IMG/VR virus record: IMGVR_UViG_3300005529_000103
Coordinates: 1-22,858 of that record
DNA: 22,858 nt
Strand: one strand, 5' to 3'
Source: a virus
The position numbers and the translations under genes are program-made. Below the pieces are notes generated by a model. It was not told the DNA's origin, ran no database searches, and worked only from the letters and a program-made list of their open reading frames with translations. Positions within the stretch are counted from its first letter, which is position 1. Every line of letters starts with the position of its first letter. Below are positions 1 to 6,635 of the stretch, in pieces.

Positions 1-577
1 CGGCTCGGTCCTGACGACGACGAACGGCACTTGGACGGACGACGGCTCCCCGACGTTCACGCGTCAGTGGCAGCGTGACAACCACGGCGGCGGGACGTAC
101 TCGAACATCCCCGGCGCGACCGCGAGCACGTACACGCTGGTCGATGCCGATGACGGGTGCAAGATCCGCTGCGTCGTCACTGACACAGACGGCTTCGGCT
201 CGACGCCCGCGAACTCGAACGTCACGGCGACGATCACGGAGCCCGCTCCGACGAACGTCACAGCGCCGACCGTCTCCGGTCCGACGCCCGCCGGCTCTGT
301 GCTCGCGGTCTCGAACGGGACCTGGACGAGCATGACCGGATTCAACCCGACGTTCACCTACCAGTGGACGAAGGGCGGCGTGAACATCTCGGGCGCGACG
401 AGCGCGAACTACACGACGCAGGCGGGTGACGTCGGCGCGGCCATTGGCTGCACCGTCACCGCGACCAACTCAGGGGGCAACGCCTCCCTGGCGTCGTCGA
501 ACAGCATCACCGTGACAGGCGCGGGCGCGGGGTTCAACCCCGCAGTTCTCGCTACGCGCCATCACCACCACCACTAG
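1..577 (+). CDS. Ig-like domain virion surface protein (5' truncated)
   Basis: This gene runs in from the left edge; the visible 191 residues are read in the frame starting at base 2. It shows two tandem Ig-like beta-sandwich repeats, each with a GTWT strand, a central (R/Y)QW core tryptophan, a GAT..(T/N)YT strand and a conserved D(D/V)G....C.VT(D/A)T end. The first covers about bases 2-235 and the second about 265-530. Such modules are common in tail fibres and surface proteins of phages, where they act as spacers or weak carbohydrate binders. The C-terminus is FNPAVLATR followed by five histidines, a natural His run next to the stop. A similar FNPAV ending occurs in the repeat protein at 2852. 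The genes that follow are also virion-surface types, which supports a role in the tail or capsid decoration. The N-terminal anchoring domain lies outside the window, so attachment is unknown. Confidence 0.75.
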   Translation, partial: GSVLTTTNGTWTDDGSPTFTRQWQRDNHGGGTYSNIPGATASTYTLVDADDGCKIRCVVTDTDGFGSTPANSNVTATITEPAPTNVTAPTVSGPTPAGSVLAVSNGTWTSMTGFNPTFTYQWTKGGVNISGATSANYTTQAGDVGAAIGCTVTATNSGGNASLASSNSITVTGAGAGFNPAVLATRHHHHH

Positions 578-593
578 ACCCGAAAGGGGGGCT

Positions 594-809
594 ATGGGCC
601 TTCTAAGCATGTTCCGGCGCGGACCGGTGAGCCGTGTGCGGATGATCGCCTCGGTCGACGAGTTCGTCGCGGGCGAGCAGTACGACATCCCGGTCGAGGT
701 TGCGGACCGCTTCATCGTCCGGGGCTACGCGGAAGGGCAGCTCTCGCGCGAGTACAGCGCGGAAGAGCATGCAGCGCTCCACTCGAACCATCAGGTGGTG
801 ACGCTCTAA
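594..809 (+). CDS. small conserved-type phage protein, unknown function
   Basis: A 71-residue basic-then-acidic protein starting MGLLSMFRRGP. The ATG at 594 follows a purine-rich SD (GAAAGGGGGG, 582-591) at short spacing. It has no signal peptide or membrane segment. The middle (about residues 17-50) reads like a small folded unit with alternating hydrophobic residues (VDEFVAGEQYDIPVEVADRF), and the end is Glu/His-rich. Its stop TAA directly abuts the ATG of the next gene, so the two are probably translated together. Its place between virion surface genes suggests a minor structural or assembly role, but no family is recognised and the function is unassigned. Confidence 0.8.
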   Translation: MGLLSMFRRGPVSRVRMIASVDEFVAGEQYDIPVEVADRFIVRGYAEGQLSREYSAEEHAALHSNHQVVTL

Positions 810-1226
810 ATGGCCTCCGCGCACTACAACCTCGCGCTCCAGGAGTTCTGGAAGGCATCTCTCGGCGACATCACGTCGGCGGGCACGACCGTGAAGGTCC
901 GCCTCGTCCGCACGAGTGCGTACACCTTCGCGCAGTCGCACCAGTTCGCCAGCTCGCTGCCGGCGGCCATCGTCACCGACGTCACGCTCGGCTCGAAGGC
1001 GGCGAATGGTGCCGGCTCCGACCCCGGCTGCTTCGACGCCGCGGACGCGGTGTTCACTGCCGTTACGGCCGGCGCAGCCATCGACGCCCTCGTCGTCTTC
1101 AAGGACACGGGCTCAGCTGCAACGTCGCCGCTCCTGTTCTACATCGACGGCTTCTCTGTCACGCCGAATGGTGGCGACATCACCATCCAGTGGCAGAACT
1201 CGAACCCGTTCATCGCGAAGCTCTAG
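810..1226 (+). CDS. small phage structural protein (head/tail decoration type)
   Basis: A 138-residue protein of a pattern seen often in phage structural regions. It has an N-terminal helix (about residues 4-18, YNLALQEFWKASLGDI), a Lys/Arg-Val strand (VKVRLVRTSAYTF), a core of short strands, then VVFKDTGSAATSPLLFYID and a C-terminal VTPNGGDITIQW before the stop. The order 'VF.DTGSAATS.L..YID....TPNGGDI.IQW' is, from memory, characteristic of a small virion protein family in many unrelated phages whose exact place on the particle is not settled. The ATG at 810 directly follows the stop of the previous gene, so translation is probably coupled. It has no transmembrane segment. Confidence that it is a virion protein is good; its location is inference. 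Confidence 0.85.
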   Translation: MASAHYNLALQEFWKASLGDITSAGTTVKVRLVRTSAYTFAQSHQFASSLPAAIVTDVTLGSKAANGAGSDPGCFDAADAVFTAVTAGAAIDALVVFKDTGSAATSPLLFYIDGFSVTPNGGDITIQWQNSNPFIAKL

Positions 1227-1235
1227 GCAGCCGGC

Positions 1236-1970
1236 ATGGCCCGGCTGTTCAACGGCACGAGCGACAAGCTCACGGCGACGCTGGACCTGTCCGGTGCGTC
1301 CATCGTGACTGTCGCGCTGTGGAACTGGTGGGACTCGTTCACGCCTCTCAACGGCGCGGGGATGCTCAACTACGGCGACATCGACCACAGTAGTTCGTTC
1401 CTCGTCCAGCCGCAGAACAACACGCCCGCGGCCCCATTCGGGATCGCAATGGCCGTGAACATCACCGGCACGCAGCACTACTGGTTCGATTCGTTCGCCA
1501 CCCCGTCGGCCGCAGCGTGGCATCACTACTGCTTCGTCTTCGACAGGGCGACACCGCAGCTCACCTACTACCTGGACGGCGCGGTTCAGACGCCAGTGCA
1601 GAACTTCCGCGAGGCCGTCACGTACGGCAACTTCGCGAACGATGCGCTGACGCTTATGCAGGAACCGCACACGTCTCTGTCGTTCGGAGCAGGAAGGTGT
1701 GCGGACGTTGGCCTGTGGACTGTCGGACTGAGCAGCTCGGATGCGGCTGCACTCGCGCGCGGGGCATCCCCGCCGAGCGTGCACCCGTCGAACCTCCTGG
1801 CGTATTGGCGGCTCGTCGGTTCGGACTCTCCCGAACCTGACAGCACGGTCACGAACGCCGACCTGACGCTGACAGGCACGTCGTACACGGCTGACCCTGC
1901 CGCGCTCGCTGGCATCGCGAGCAAGAACCAGGACTTCTCGCAGTTCCCGAACCCCGCGCTGAGGAGGTGA
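1236..1970 (+). CDS. LamG/concanavalin A-like jelly-roll virion protein
   Basis: A 244-residue protein with the signature of a LamG-like jelly-roll. It opens with LFNGTSDKLTA, has a WNWWDS strand, then AAAWHHYCFVFD (residues about 88-99) followed by TYYLDGAVQ, and later GAGRCADVGLWTVGLSSSDAAALARG and LLAYWRLVG. The last part is typical of LamG domains that end with 'evriynraLs..ei..L..g' and 'l.ayW.l'. These domains bind carbohydrate or protein ligands, and in phages they sit on tail fibres or capsid decorations. The ATG at 1236 has only a weak upstream SD. The protein ends FPNPALRR, similar in form to the FNPAV endings of two neighbours. The SD for the next gene (GAGGAGGTGA) overlaps its stop codon. 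It is a likely host-contact protein; the ligand is unknown. Confidence 0.85.
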   Translation: MARLFNGTSDKLTATLDLSGASIVTVALWNWWDSFTPLNGAGMLNYGDIDHSSSFLVQPQNNTPAAPFGIAMAVNITGTQHYWFDSFATPSAAAWHHYCFVFDRATPQLTYYLDGAVQTPVQNFREAVTYGNFANDALTLMQEPHTSLSFGAGRCADVGLWTVGLSSSDAAALARGASPPSVHPSNLLAYWRLVGSDSPEPDSTVTNADLTLTGTSYTADPAALAGIASKNQDFSQFPNPALRR

Positions 1971-1976
1971 TAGCGA

Positions 1977-2852
1977 GTGATCAACCTTGCGCTCACGACG
2001 GACAAGCTGCAGCTCATCACGAGCAGCACCGCGACCGTGGACGTGCACGCCTCCTACGCTGATCGTGACAACTCGACTGGCGCGGTCACCCCTGACAAAC
2101 AGAACACCGCGATCTCGGCGGCGACCACGACTGACATCCTCGGCTCGCCGGCCTCCGGCAAGGTCCGCAACCTCAAGACGATGACGGTGCGCAACCGTGA
2201 TGCGGCGACCTCGTGTGATGTGACCGTGCAGTACAACGCGAACGGCACCGTCTACCAGCTGCACAAGGCCACGCTCGCGCCGGGCGACATGCTGGAGTTC
2301 ACCGAGAGCACCGGCTTCTTCAAGGTGGCCAGCCTCGTCTCCACGGCGCTAGCGAATGCGAGCACCGCCGACCAGACCGGCTTCGCGGCGGACACGTACC
2401 TTGCCGGCTCCAGCCTCACGATCCCGTCGAGCTGGCTCATGGTCGGCACGACCTACGAGATGGTCTTCGACATCACGAAGACCGCGGCGGGTACGGCCAC
2501 GCCAATCATCAACATCCGACTCGGCACGGCAGGCACCACTGCAGACACCGCGCGCAACACGTTCACGTTCGCAGCAGGTACGGCAGCGGCGGACACGGGG
2601 GACGTGCTGCTGAAGGTTTCCTTCCGCTCCGTCGGGTCGGGGACCTCGGCCGTCCTCGCGGGCTTCTCCGTCTTCAAGCACAACCTCGCCTCTACCGGTC
2701 TGCACTCGAACGGCACGCTGGGGTACCAGATGCTGACGTCCGTCTCGGCTGGTTTCGACTCCACCACGCCGACGGTGATTGGCGCGAGCTACAACGGCGG
2801 CACGTCCGCCTCGCACACGATCAAGCTCGTCCGCGCGACCCTGACTAGGTAA
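1977..2852 (+). CDS. beta-rich phage virion protein (tail/decoration)
   Basis: A 291-residue protein starting at GTG 1977, six bases after the GAGGAGGTGA SD at 1961-1970. Residues 1-115 carry a pattern I associate with phage surface proteins: TDKLQLITSSTATVDVHASY, then TPDKQNTAISAATTTDILG, then RNLKTMTVRNRDAATSCDVTVQ and a LAPGDMLEF strand. This looks like a small beta sandwich. Residues about 120-291 form a second beta-rich domain (ADTYLAGSSLTIP, YEMVFDITKTAAGTATP, then VSFRSVGSGTSAVLAGFSV), also typical of phage tail or head fibres. There is no enzyme motif and no membrane segment. The stop and the ATG of the next gene overlap as TAATG (2850-2854). The structural role is inferred from domain style and neighbours. 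Confidence 0.8.
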   Translation: MINLALTTDKLQLITSSTATVDVHASYADRDNSTGAVTPDKQNTAISAATTTDILGSPASGKVRNLKTMTVRNRDAATSCDVTVQYNANGTVYQLHKATLAPGDMLEFTESTGFFKVASLVSTALANASTADQTGFAADTYLAGSSLTIPSSWLMVGTTYEMVFDITKTAAGTATPIINIRLGTAGTTADTARNTFTFAAGTAAADTGDVLLKVSFRSVGSGTSAVLAGFSVFKHNLASTGLHSNGTLGYQMLTSVSAGFDSTTPTVIGASYNGGTSASHTIKLVRATLTR

Positions 2853-3817
2853 TGGCCGGACCACTCGGCTGGTTCGACGCCGAGCTGGTCAGCGACGCCT
2901 GGTTCGACCCTGAGATGCTCTCGGCTGCGTGGTTCGACCGCGAGTTCGCGGACACGACCACCGGGCCGCAGACCATCGCAGTCGGCAGCGTCTCTTCCGC
3001 CCAGGCCTTCGGCACCATCACCCCCGTCCCTGGCGGCGTCACTGTCGCCGTCGGCGGGGTCAGCAGCGCTCAGGCGTTCGGCACGATCAAGGCGAACATC
3101 GCCTTCGGTGTCGGTGGCGTCGCAAGCGCGCAGGCCTTCGGCACACCGACGATCCTCGCAACGATCACGAAGGCCGTCAACGGCGTCACGTCGGCGCAAG
3201 CCTTCGGCACGGTCACCATCGTCCCCGGTCCTGTCACCAAGAGCGTGACGGGGCTCGGTTCGGCGCAAGCCTTCGGCTCGCCGACGATCAAGACTGCGAT
3301 CACGAAGGCCGTCAACGGCGTGCCTTCGGCGCAAGCGTTCGGATCCCCGAGCGCGCTGCCCGGCAGTGTCACGGTTGCGATCACGGGACTGGCATCCGAG
3401 CAGGCGTTCGCCGCGCCGCGCATGAACATCGCGTTCACTGTCGTCGGCGTCTCGTCCGCGCAGGCGTTCGGCAGCCCCACCGTCACCACGACGGGCGGCG
3501 GTCAAGCGGTGAGCGTGACGGGCCTCGGCTCCGCGCAGTCGTTCGGTACGCCGACACCGCTGCCGGGCAACCGCACCGTCTCCGTGACGGGCCTCGGGTC
3601 CGCGCAGCTGTTCGCGGTGCCGCAGGGCAACCAGCGCTTCACTGTGAGCGGCGTGCTCTCGGCGCAGGCGTTCGGCACCATCACGATCATCCCCGGCCCG
3701 ACGGTCGTGCAGATCAACGGCGTGCCGTCGGCGCAAGCCTTCGGCGGGGCAACTCCGCAGGGAGGCGTTGCTCCCACGTTCAACCCCGCTGTCCACGGCG
3801 GACGACACTACATCTAG
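2852..3817 (+). CDS. SAQAFG-repeat virion protein with WFD-repeat N-terminus
   Basis: A 321-residue, almost wholly repetitive protein. The N-terminus has three WFD motifs at residues 7, 17 and 27 (WFDAE, WFDPE, WFDRE), spaced exactly ten residues apart. Residues about 41-298 hold twelve copies of a unit with core G(V/L)xSAQAFG(T/S), degenerate in copies 7 (SEQAFA), 9 (SAQSFG) and 10 (SAQLFA). The C-terminus is FNPAVHGGRHYI. Similar repeats are, to my knowledge, found in minor tail or surface proteins of phages of high-GC hosts, where they probably make an extended beta fibre. The start ATG overlaps the previous stop as TAATG, so translation is coupled. A surface or fibre role is likely; partner and ligand are unknown. 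Confidence 0.8.
   Translation: MAGPLGWFDAELVSDAWFDPEMLSAAWFDREFADTTTGPQTIAVGSVSSAQAFGTITPVPGGVTVAVGGVSSAQAFGTIKANIAFGVGGVASAQAFGTPTILATITKAVNGVTSAQAFGTVTIVPGPVTKSVTGLGSAQAFGSPTIKTAITKAVNGVPSAQAFGSPSALPGSVTVAITGLASEQAFAAPRMNIAFTVVGVSSAQAFGSPTVTTTGGGQAVSVTGLGSAQSFGTPTPLPGNRTVSVTGLGSAQLFAVPQGNQRFTVSGVLSAQAFGTITIIPGPTVVQINGVPSAQAFGGATPQGGVAPTFNPAVHGGRHYI
2975..3745 (+). repeat. twelve tandem SAQAFG coding repeats in alternating pairs
   Basis: In-frame coding repeats inside the gene at 2852. The core encodes G(V/L)xSAQAFG. Linkers alternate for much of the array between a form with a Pro-Gly turn (for example VPGG, VPGP, LPGS, LPGN, IPGP) and a shorter form without it, so the practical period is often two units (about 45 residues, 135 bases). 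At DNA level one 18-base core recurs exactly near 3193, 3258 and 3727, and a stretch of about 25 bases (around CACGAAGGCCGTCAACGG) recurs near 3163 and 3298, 135 bases apart. This suggests growth by duplication of pairs. Confidence 0.9.
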
Positions 3818-3821
3818 GAGG
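3816..3821 (+). promoter_or_regulatory. Shine-Dalgarno site fixing the start at 3827
   Basis: AGGAGG lies at 3816-3821, five bases before ATG 3827. An in-frame GTG at 3821 overlaps this SD and so cannot be served by it, which makes the ATG the likely start of the following gene. The SD also overlaps the stop codon of the repeat-protein gene. Confidence 0.75.
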
Positions 3822-3826
3822 TGAGC

Positions 3827-4213
3827 ATGTACGAACTGATCCCGCTGACTGCGTCTGCGCAGACCGGCAACAACACGCACGCGGGCGTGCAGATCAACTC
3901 CTACAACGCGATTGCGTTCCAACTCGTCGCGGAGGCGGTCGGCGCGACTCCCACGATCACCTGGAAGATCCAGGCGTCCGTGGACGATCTGTCCGTCTCC
4001 GACGGCAACGCTCGCTGGTTCGACGTCGGCTACATCACCGACGCGAGCGACACGATCTCGACCACGACTCGCACGTTCGGTTCGCCGAGCGCGGGGCAGT
4101 CGCAGGTCAGCTTCCTGTCGAACCCGGTGGCGCGCAAGTACCGGCGCTGGCGCGTCGTCACGAGCGCGAACACGAACGTCACGTACCGCGTCGAGGCCTA
4201 CCGGATCAGCTAG
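3827..4213 (+). CDS. small beta-rich virion protein, unknown function
   Basis: A 128-residue protein starting MYELIPLTASAQTG, with the ATG chosen because AGGAGG ends five bases upstream. It is rich in beta-forming residues and Thr/Ser. Visible strands include YNAIAFQLVAEAV, TITWKIQASVDD, RWFDVGYITDASDTI and a C-terminal YRRWRVVTSANTNVTYRVEAYRI. This layout (an outer sandwich with an 'I.WK.QAS.D...W.D....' core) resembles small phage proteins that decorate heads or tails, but I do not recognise a named family. It is the last gene of the surface-protein block; after it come two tiny zinc-motif ORFs and the terminase gene. It has no membrane segment, signal peptide or catalytic motif. Confidence 0.75.
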   Translation: MYELIPLTASAQTGNNTHAGVQINSYNAIAFQLVAEAVGATPTITWKIQASVDDLSVSDGNARWFDVGYITDASDTISTTTRTFGSPSAGQSQVSFLSNPVARKYRRWRVVTSANTNVTYRVEAYRIS

Positions 4214-4215
4214 CT

Positions 4216-4362
4216 GTGCAAGTCAACGTCAAGGACGGAACCCGCGCTGGGTGGCGCAAGATCGCCCAGGCTGTCCGCAAGGACTGGAGGTGCCCGAGCT
4301 GCGGCTCCCGCCTCCGGTACTACTGGCTCTCCTGCCCGAATGACGGTCACCCCCGGCCCTAA
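4216..4362 (+). CDS. zinc-ribbon microprotein (48 residues)
   Basis: A short gene read from GTG 4216, giving 48 residues. The N-terminal half is basic and helical (KDGTRAGWRKIAQAVRKDW). The C-terminal half has C26-P-S-C29, then C40 and H45, a C-x2-C-x10-C-x4-H pattern fit for one zinc ion. A small basic zinc-ribbon protein could bind nucleic acid or act as an adaptor in packaging or transcription, but that is inference. The start is uncertain: no clear SD precedes GTG 4216, and the frame is open further upstream inside the neighbouring genes. It begins three bases after the stop of the preceding gene and overlaps the next microprotein by 23 bases, consistent with coupled translation. It lies directly upstream of terL. 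Confidence 0.5.
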   Translation: MQVNVKDGTRAGWRKIAQAVRKDWRCPSCGSRLRYYWLSCPNDGHPRP

Positions 4363-4498
4363 GTGCCGGTACTGCCGCGAACACGAGCAGACGCCTGACC
4401 ACCTGATGACGTGCGCGAAAGCGCCGTGGAACAGTCAGTTGGGCTGGGCAGTGGCTCGCCCTGAAGGGGGTGATGCCTCTGAACCCTTCGTTCCCTAA
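4340..4498 (+). CDS. CCHC zinc-finger-like microprotein (52 residues)
   Basis: Reads from ATG 4340, inside the end of the previous microprotein in another frame, to TAA at 4496-4498. The N-terminal half holds C9-R-Y-C12, H21 and C25 (C-x2-C-x8-H-x3-C), a plausible single zinc site, followed by APWNSQLGWAVARPEGG and a short acidic tail ending FVP. No SD is obvious, so reinitiation or coupling from the upstream ORF would be needed. It is too long-spaced for a retroviral zinc knuckle (C-x2-C-x4-H-x4-C) and I recognise no family. Two consecutive Cys/His motif ORFs in the roughly 330-base stretch between the surface genes and terL make chance less likely, but both could also be remnants of a degraded zinc protein such as an HNH enzyme. 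Confidence 0.5.
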   Translation: MTVTPGPKCRYCREHEQTPDHLMTCAKAPWNSQLGWAVARPEGGDASEPFVP

Positions 4499-4537
4499 CG
4501 GAATCCCGACGGCTCCTGTGTAGCTGAGCCCTCGTCG

Positions 4538-4543
4538 AGGAGG
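4538..4543 (+). promoter_or_regulatory. Shine-Dalgarno site for terL
   Basis: AGGAGG (4538-4543), within a longer near-perfect anti-SD match AGGAGGTGAT. In-frame GTG 4543 and ATG 4546 overlap or crowd it, while GTG 4552 sits eight bases downstream, so 4552 is the better start for the terminase gene. The difference is only three residues. Confidence 0.65.
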
Positions 4544-4551
4544 TGATGCGC

Positions 4552-6102
4552 GTGATTCGCGTGCGCTCGACCCTCGCCGGGGGCTCTGACACTGCAGACA
4601 ACGTCGCTAAGGAGTGGTTCCCACGCTTCGCGCGTGACTTCCCCGTCAAGCTGTACTGGTTCCTCTCGAAGGGCTACCGCCCGCATGAGTGGCAGGCCGT
4701 CTTCCACGCGGCCAGTGACGAGTACGACGGCCTCCGCAAGCTCGTCCGCTTCCGCCACCTTGTGGCCGGCCGGCGAGGAGGTAAGACGCACAGCGCCGCG
4801 TGGGAGGTTCTCTTCTACGCGCTGCACCCGCGCGAGTTCCACCGGGACGCGCACGGCGAGGACAGCGAGAGGCCGCTCTGGATCTACCTGCTCGCGAAGG
4901 ACCACAAGCTCGGTCGCCCGCAGCTCTCCAAGTTCCTGGAGGTCATCAACGAGGCGGGGCTGATCAAGGGCAAGGACTACGACTACAACAAGACCGAGAA
5001 GCTCTTCACGTTCTTCGCACCCGACGGCACGACGACGTCGACCGTTGAAGTGCGCTCGGCCGACGACCCGCAGAGCCTCCGCGGCGCAGGCCTCGACATC
5101 CTCTGGATCGACGAGTCCGCCATGCTGCCGAACAACGAGGCGTGGAACGTCGTCCGGCCGGCACTGTCGGACAAGCTCGGCCTCCTGATCACCACCACGA
5201 CGCCGCAGGGCCGCAACTGGTTCTACGACGTCTTCTGGTCGGCGAAGGCGCTTGTCGACGTGCACCAGATGCGCGTGGAGTACACGAGCATCGACAACCC
5301 GTACTTCCCTCGTTACGAGTGGGACTACGCGCGCGAGAACCTACACCCCGTCGTGTTCGCGCAGGAGTACCTCGCGAGCTTCGACGCGATGACCGGCCTG
5401 ACGCTGCTCGGTGAGTGGCTGAAGTACTACACGCTCGGCAAGAAGTTCGACCCGAACGTCGACATGATCGGCGTCCCGAAGGACAAGGACGGCCGGCTCG
5501 CGCTGCGCATGTTCATGGGTGTCGACCCCGCGATCTCGCAGAAGGAGACGGCGGATCACTTCGCCATGGCGCTCATCGGGATCACGAAGGACGGGTCGCA
5601 GGCGTTCCTGCTCGACACGTTCGTCGGCCGGCTGCCGTTCCCGGACCAGCTCGACAAGATCCAGGAGTGGTTCCTGAAGTACCGGCCGGAAGGCATCGGC
5701 ATCGAGGCGCAGGCGTACCAGCGTGCGCTGGCCGACATGGCCGCGCGACTGGAGGGGCTGCCGCCCGTGGTGCCCGTCTTCTCGAAGGGCAAGAAGAACG
5801 ACCGCATCATCGCGATGTCGCCGCTCTTCAAGATCGGCAAGGTCCGCATCCACCAGACGCAGCACGACTTCATCGAGCAGTGGATCAACTTCGACGGCGC
5901 GAAGACTGACCAGGAGGACGACCTCCTCGACGCCGTAGAGATCGCACTCGGGCGCGCGGGGGTGCTGCTCCCGACGCTGCCACACGCGTCCCACTTCAAC
6001 GACGACAACACCCCGTCCTCCGTTCAGGAGGAGGCCCGCCTGCAGCTGATCGCGATGCGCGACCGCCAGGCGTACCACCCGGTGCTCGGGTCGGAGGCCT
6101 AA
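4552..6102 (+). CDS. terL: terminase large subunit (ATPase and nuclease)
   Basis: The DNA-packaging motor of the phage: an N-terminal ATPase drives DNA through the portal and a C-terminal RNase H-like nuclease cuts it. Counting from GTG 4552 (516 residues), Walker A is VAGRRGGKT (about 71-79) and Walker B is ILWIDE (about 183-188, with the catalytic Glu last). A coupling-type TTTTPQGRNWFYDVF follows at about 214-228. The nuclease acidic residues are Asp in MGVDPA (about 325), Glu in GIGIEAQAYQ (about 385) and Asp in DDLLDAVEIA (about 460). Length is normal for TerL. In-frame starts at 4543 and 4546 are possible, but the strong SD favours 4552. The gene sits upstream of portal and head genes as usual, though the genes just before it are surface proteins and zinc microproteins rather than a classical small subunit. 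Confidence 0.96.
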   Translation: MIRVRSTLAGGSDTADNVAKEWFPRFARDFPVKLYWFLSKGYRPHEWQAVFHAASDEYDGLRKLVRFRHLVAGRRGGKTHSAAWEVLFYALHPREFHRDAHGEDSERPLWIYLLAKDHKLGRPQLSKFLEVINEAGLIKGKDYDYNKTEKLFTFFAPDGTTTSTVEVRSADDPQSLRGAGLDILWIDESAMLPNNEAWNVVRPALSDKLGLLITTTTPQGRNWFYDVFWSAKALVDVHQMRVEYTSIDNPYFPRYEWDYARENLHPVVFAQEYLASFDAMTGLTLLGEWLKYYTLGKKFDPNVDMIGVPKDKDGRLALRMFMGVDPAISQKETADHFAMALIGITKDGSQAFLLDTFVGRLPFPDQLDKIQEWFLKYRPEGIGIEAQAYQRALADMAARLEGLPPVVPVFSKGKKNDRIIAMSPLFKIGKVRIHQTQHDFIEQWINFDGAKTDQEDDLLDAVEIALGRAGVLLPTLPHASHFNDDNTPSSVQEEARLQLIAMRDRQAYHPVLGSEA

Positions 6103-6115
6103 CGAAAGGAGGCCC

Positions 6116-6313
6116 ATGGCCATCAGCTCGCAGATGGACAACCATCTGAAGAACAACCACGGCGCAACGGCGTACACGGTGAGCGGCGCTCAGGCCACGG
6201 TCCCGTCGGCGAACCTCTCGCAGCTGGAGCTGCAGCGCATCATGGATGTCGCCGCGGCCTCCGGCTACCAAGTCGTGCTCGCTGCCGGCGTTCTCACGAT
6301 CAAGCCGCGGTAG
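6116..6313 (+). CDS. small unknown protein between terL and portal
   Basis: A 65-residue protein from ATG 6116, with a strong AAAGGAGG SD just upstream. The N-terminus is polar (MAISSQMDNHLKNNHG). The C-terminal part, LSQLELQRIMDVAAASGYQ followed by VVLAAGVLTIKPR, predicts a helix and a beta hairpin. It has no membrane segment and no recognised motif. The stop TAG overlaps the GTG start of the next gene (TAGTG, 6311-6315), so the pair is translationally coupled. Small proteins between terminase and portal genes are common and often dispensable; no function can be given. Confidence 0.75.
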   Translation: MAISSQMDNHLKNNHGATAYTVSGAQATVPSANLSQLELQRIMDVAAASGYQVVLAAGVLTIKPR

Positions 6314-6624
6314 TGCTCTTCGACGTCCGCAAGGTGTACGAGGCGCGCATCGCTGACCTCAAAGAGGCACACGCGCGCGAAGTCGACGCTCTGAAGATGA
6401 GCGTCCTGCAGCTCGTAGAGCAGATCGAGTACCTGCGCATGACGGGTGGTGTGAAGCCGCTGCCGGCAGTGCCGGCGCAGGGGCACCCTAATCAGCCCGT
6501 CATCGCGAACATCCCGCCGTTCATGGACGAAGAGGAAGAGGACGTGCGCGCGATGCACGACAACGGCCTCATCGACGTGCACGAGCTGGAAGCAGCTCTC
6601 CGAGAACTTCACGGCGACCACTAA
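6313..6624 (+). CDS. small coiled-coil protein upstream of portal
   Basis: A 103-residue protein starting at GTG 6313 within the TAGTG overlap. Residues about 8-44 are strongly heptad-like and charged (EARIADLKEAHAREVDALK, then VLQLVEQIEYLR), a likely coiled coil. A Pro-rich linker (GVKPLPAVPAQGHPNQP) follows, then an acidic segment FMDEEEEDVRAMHDNG and a C-terminal helix HELEAALRELHG. The stop is shortly before the portal SD. Coiled-coil proteins here may help assemble the portal or terminase, but this is inference and no family is recognised. Confidence 0.75.
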   Translation: MLFDVRKVYEARIADLKEAHAREVDALKMSVLQLVEQIEYLRMTGGVKPLPAVPAQGHPNQPVIANIPPFMDEEEEDVRAMHDNGLIDVHELEAALRELHGDH

Positions 6625-6635
6625 GGAGGTGAGAC

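Noticed and set aside
2975-3745. Diversity-generating retroelement variable region in the repeat gene
   Set aside because: No reverse transcriptase or template-repeat pattern with adenine-specific changes is visible. Differences between units look like ordinary divergence.
2929-4215. Long plus-strand open frame overlapping the SAQAFG gene
   Set aside because: The product is Arg/His-rich shadow of the repeat gene. Only its last 48 codons (4216-4362) have independent support.
4473-4523. 16-codon ORF (MPLNPSFPNG...) after an AAGGGGGTG run, possible leader peptide for terL
   Set aside because: The SD-like run is too close to the ATG, the ORF overlaps the second zinc microprotein, and nothing else supports it.
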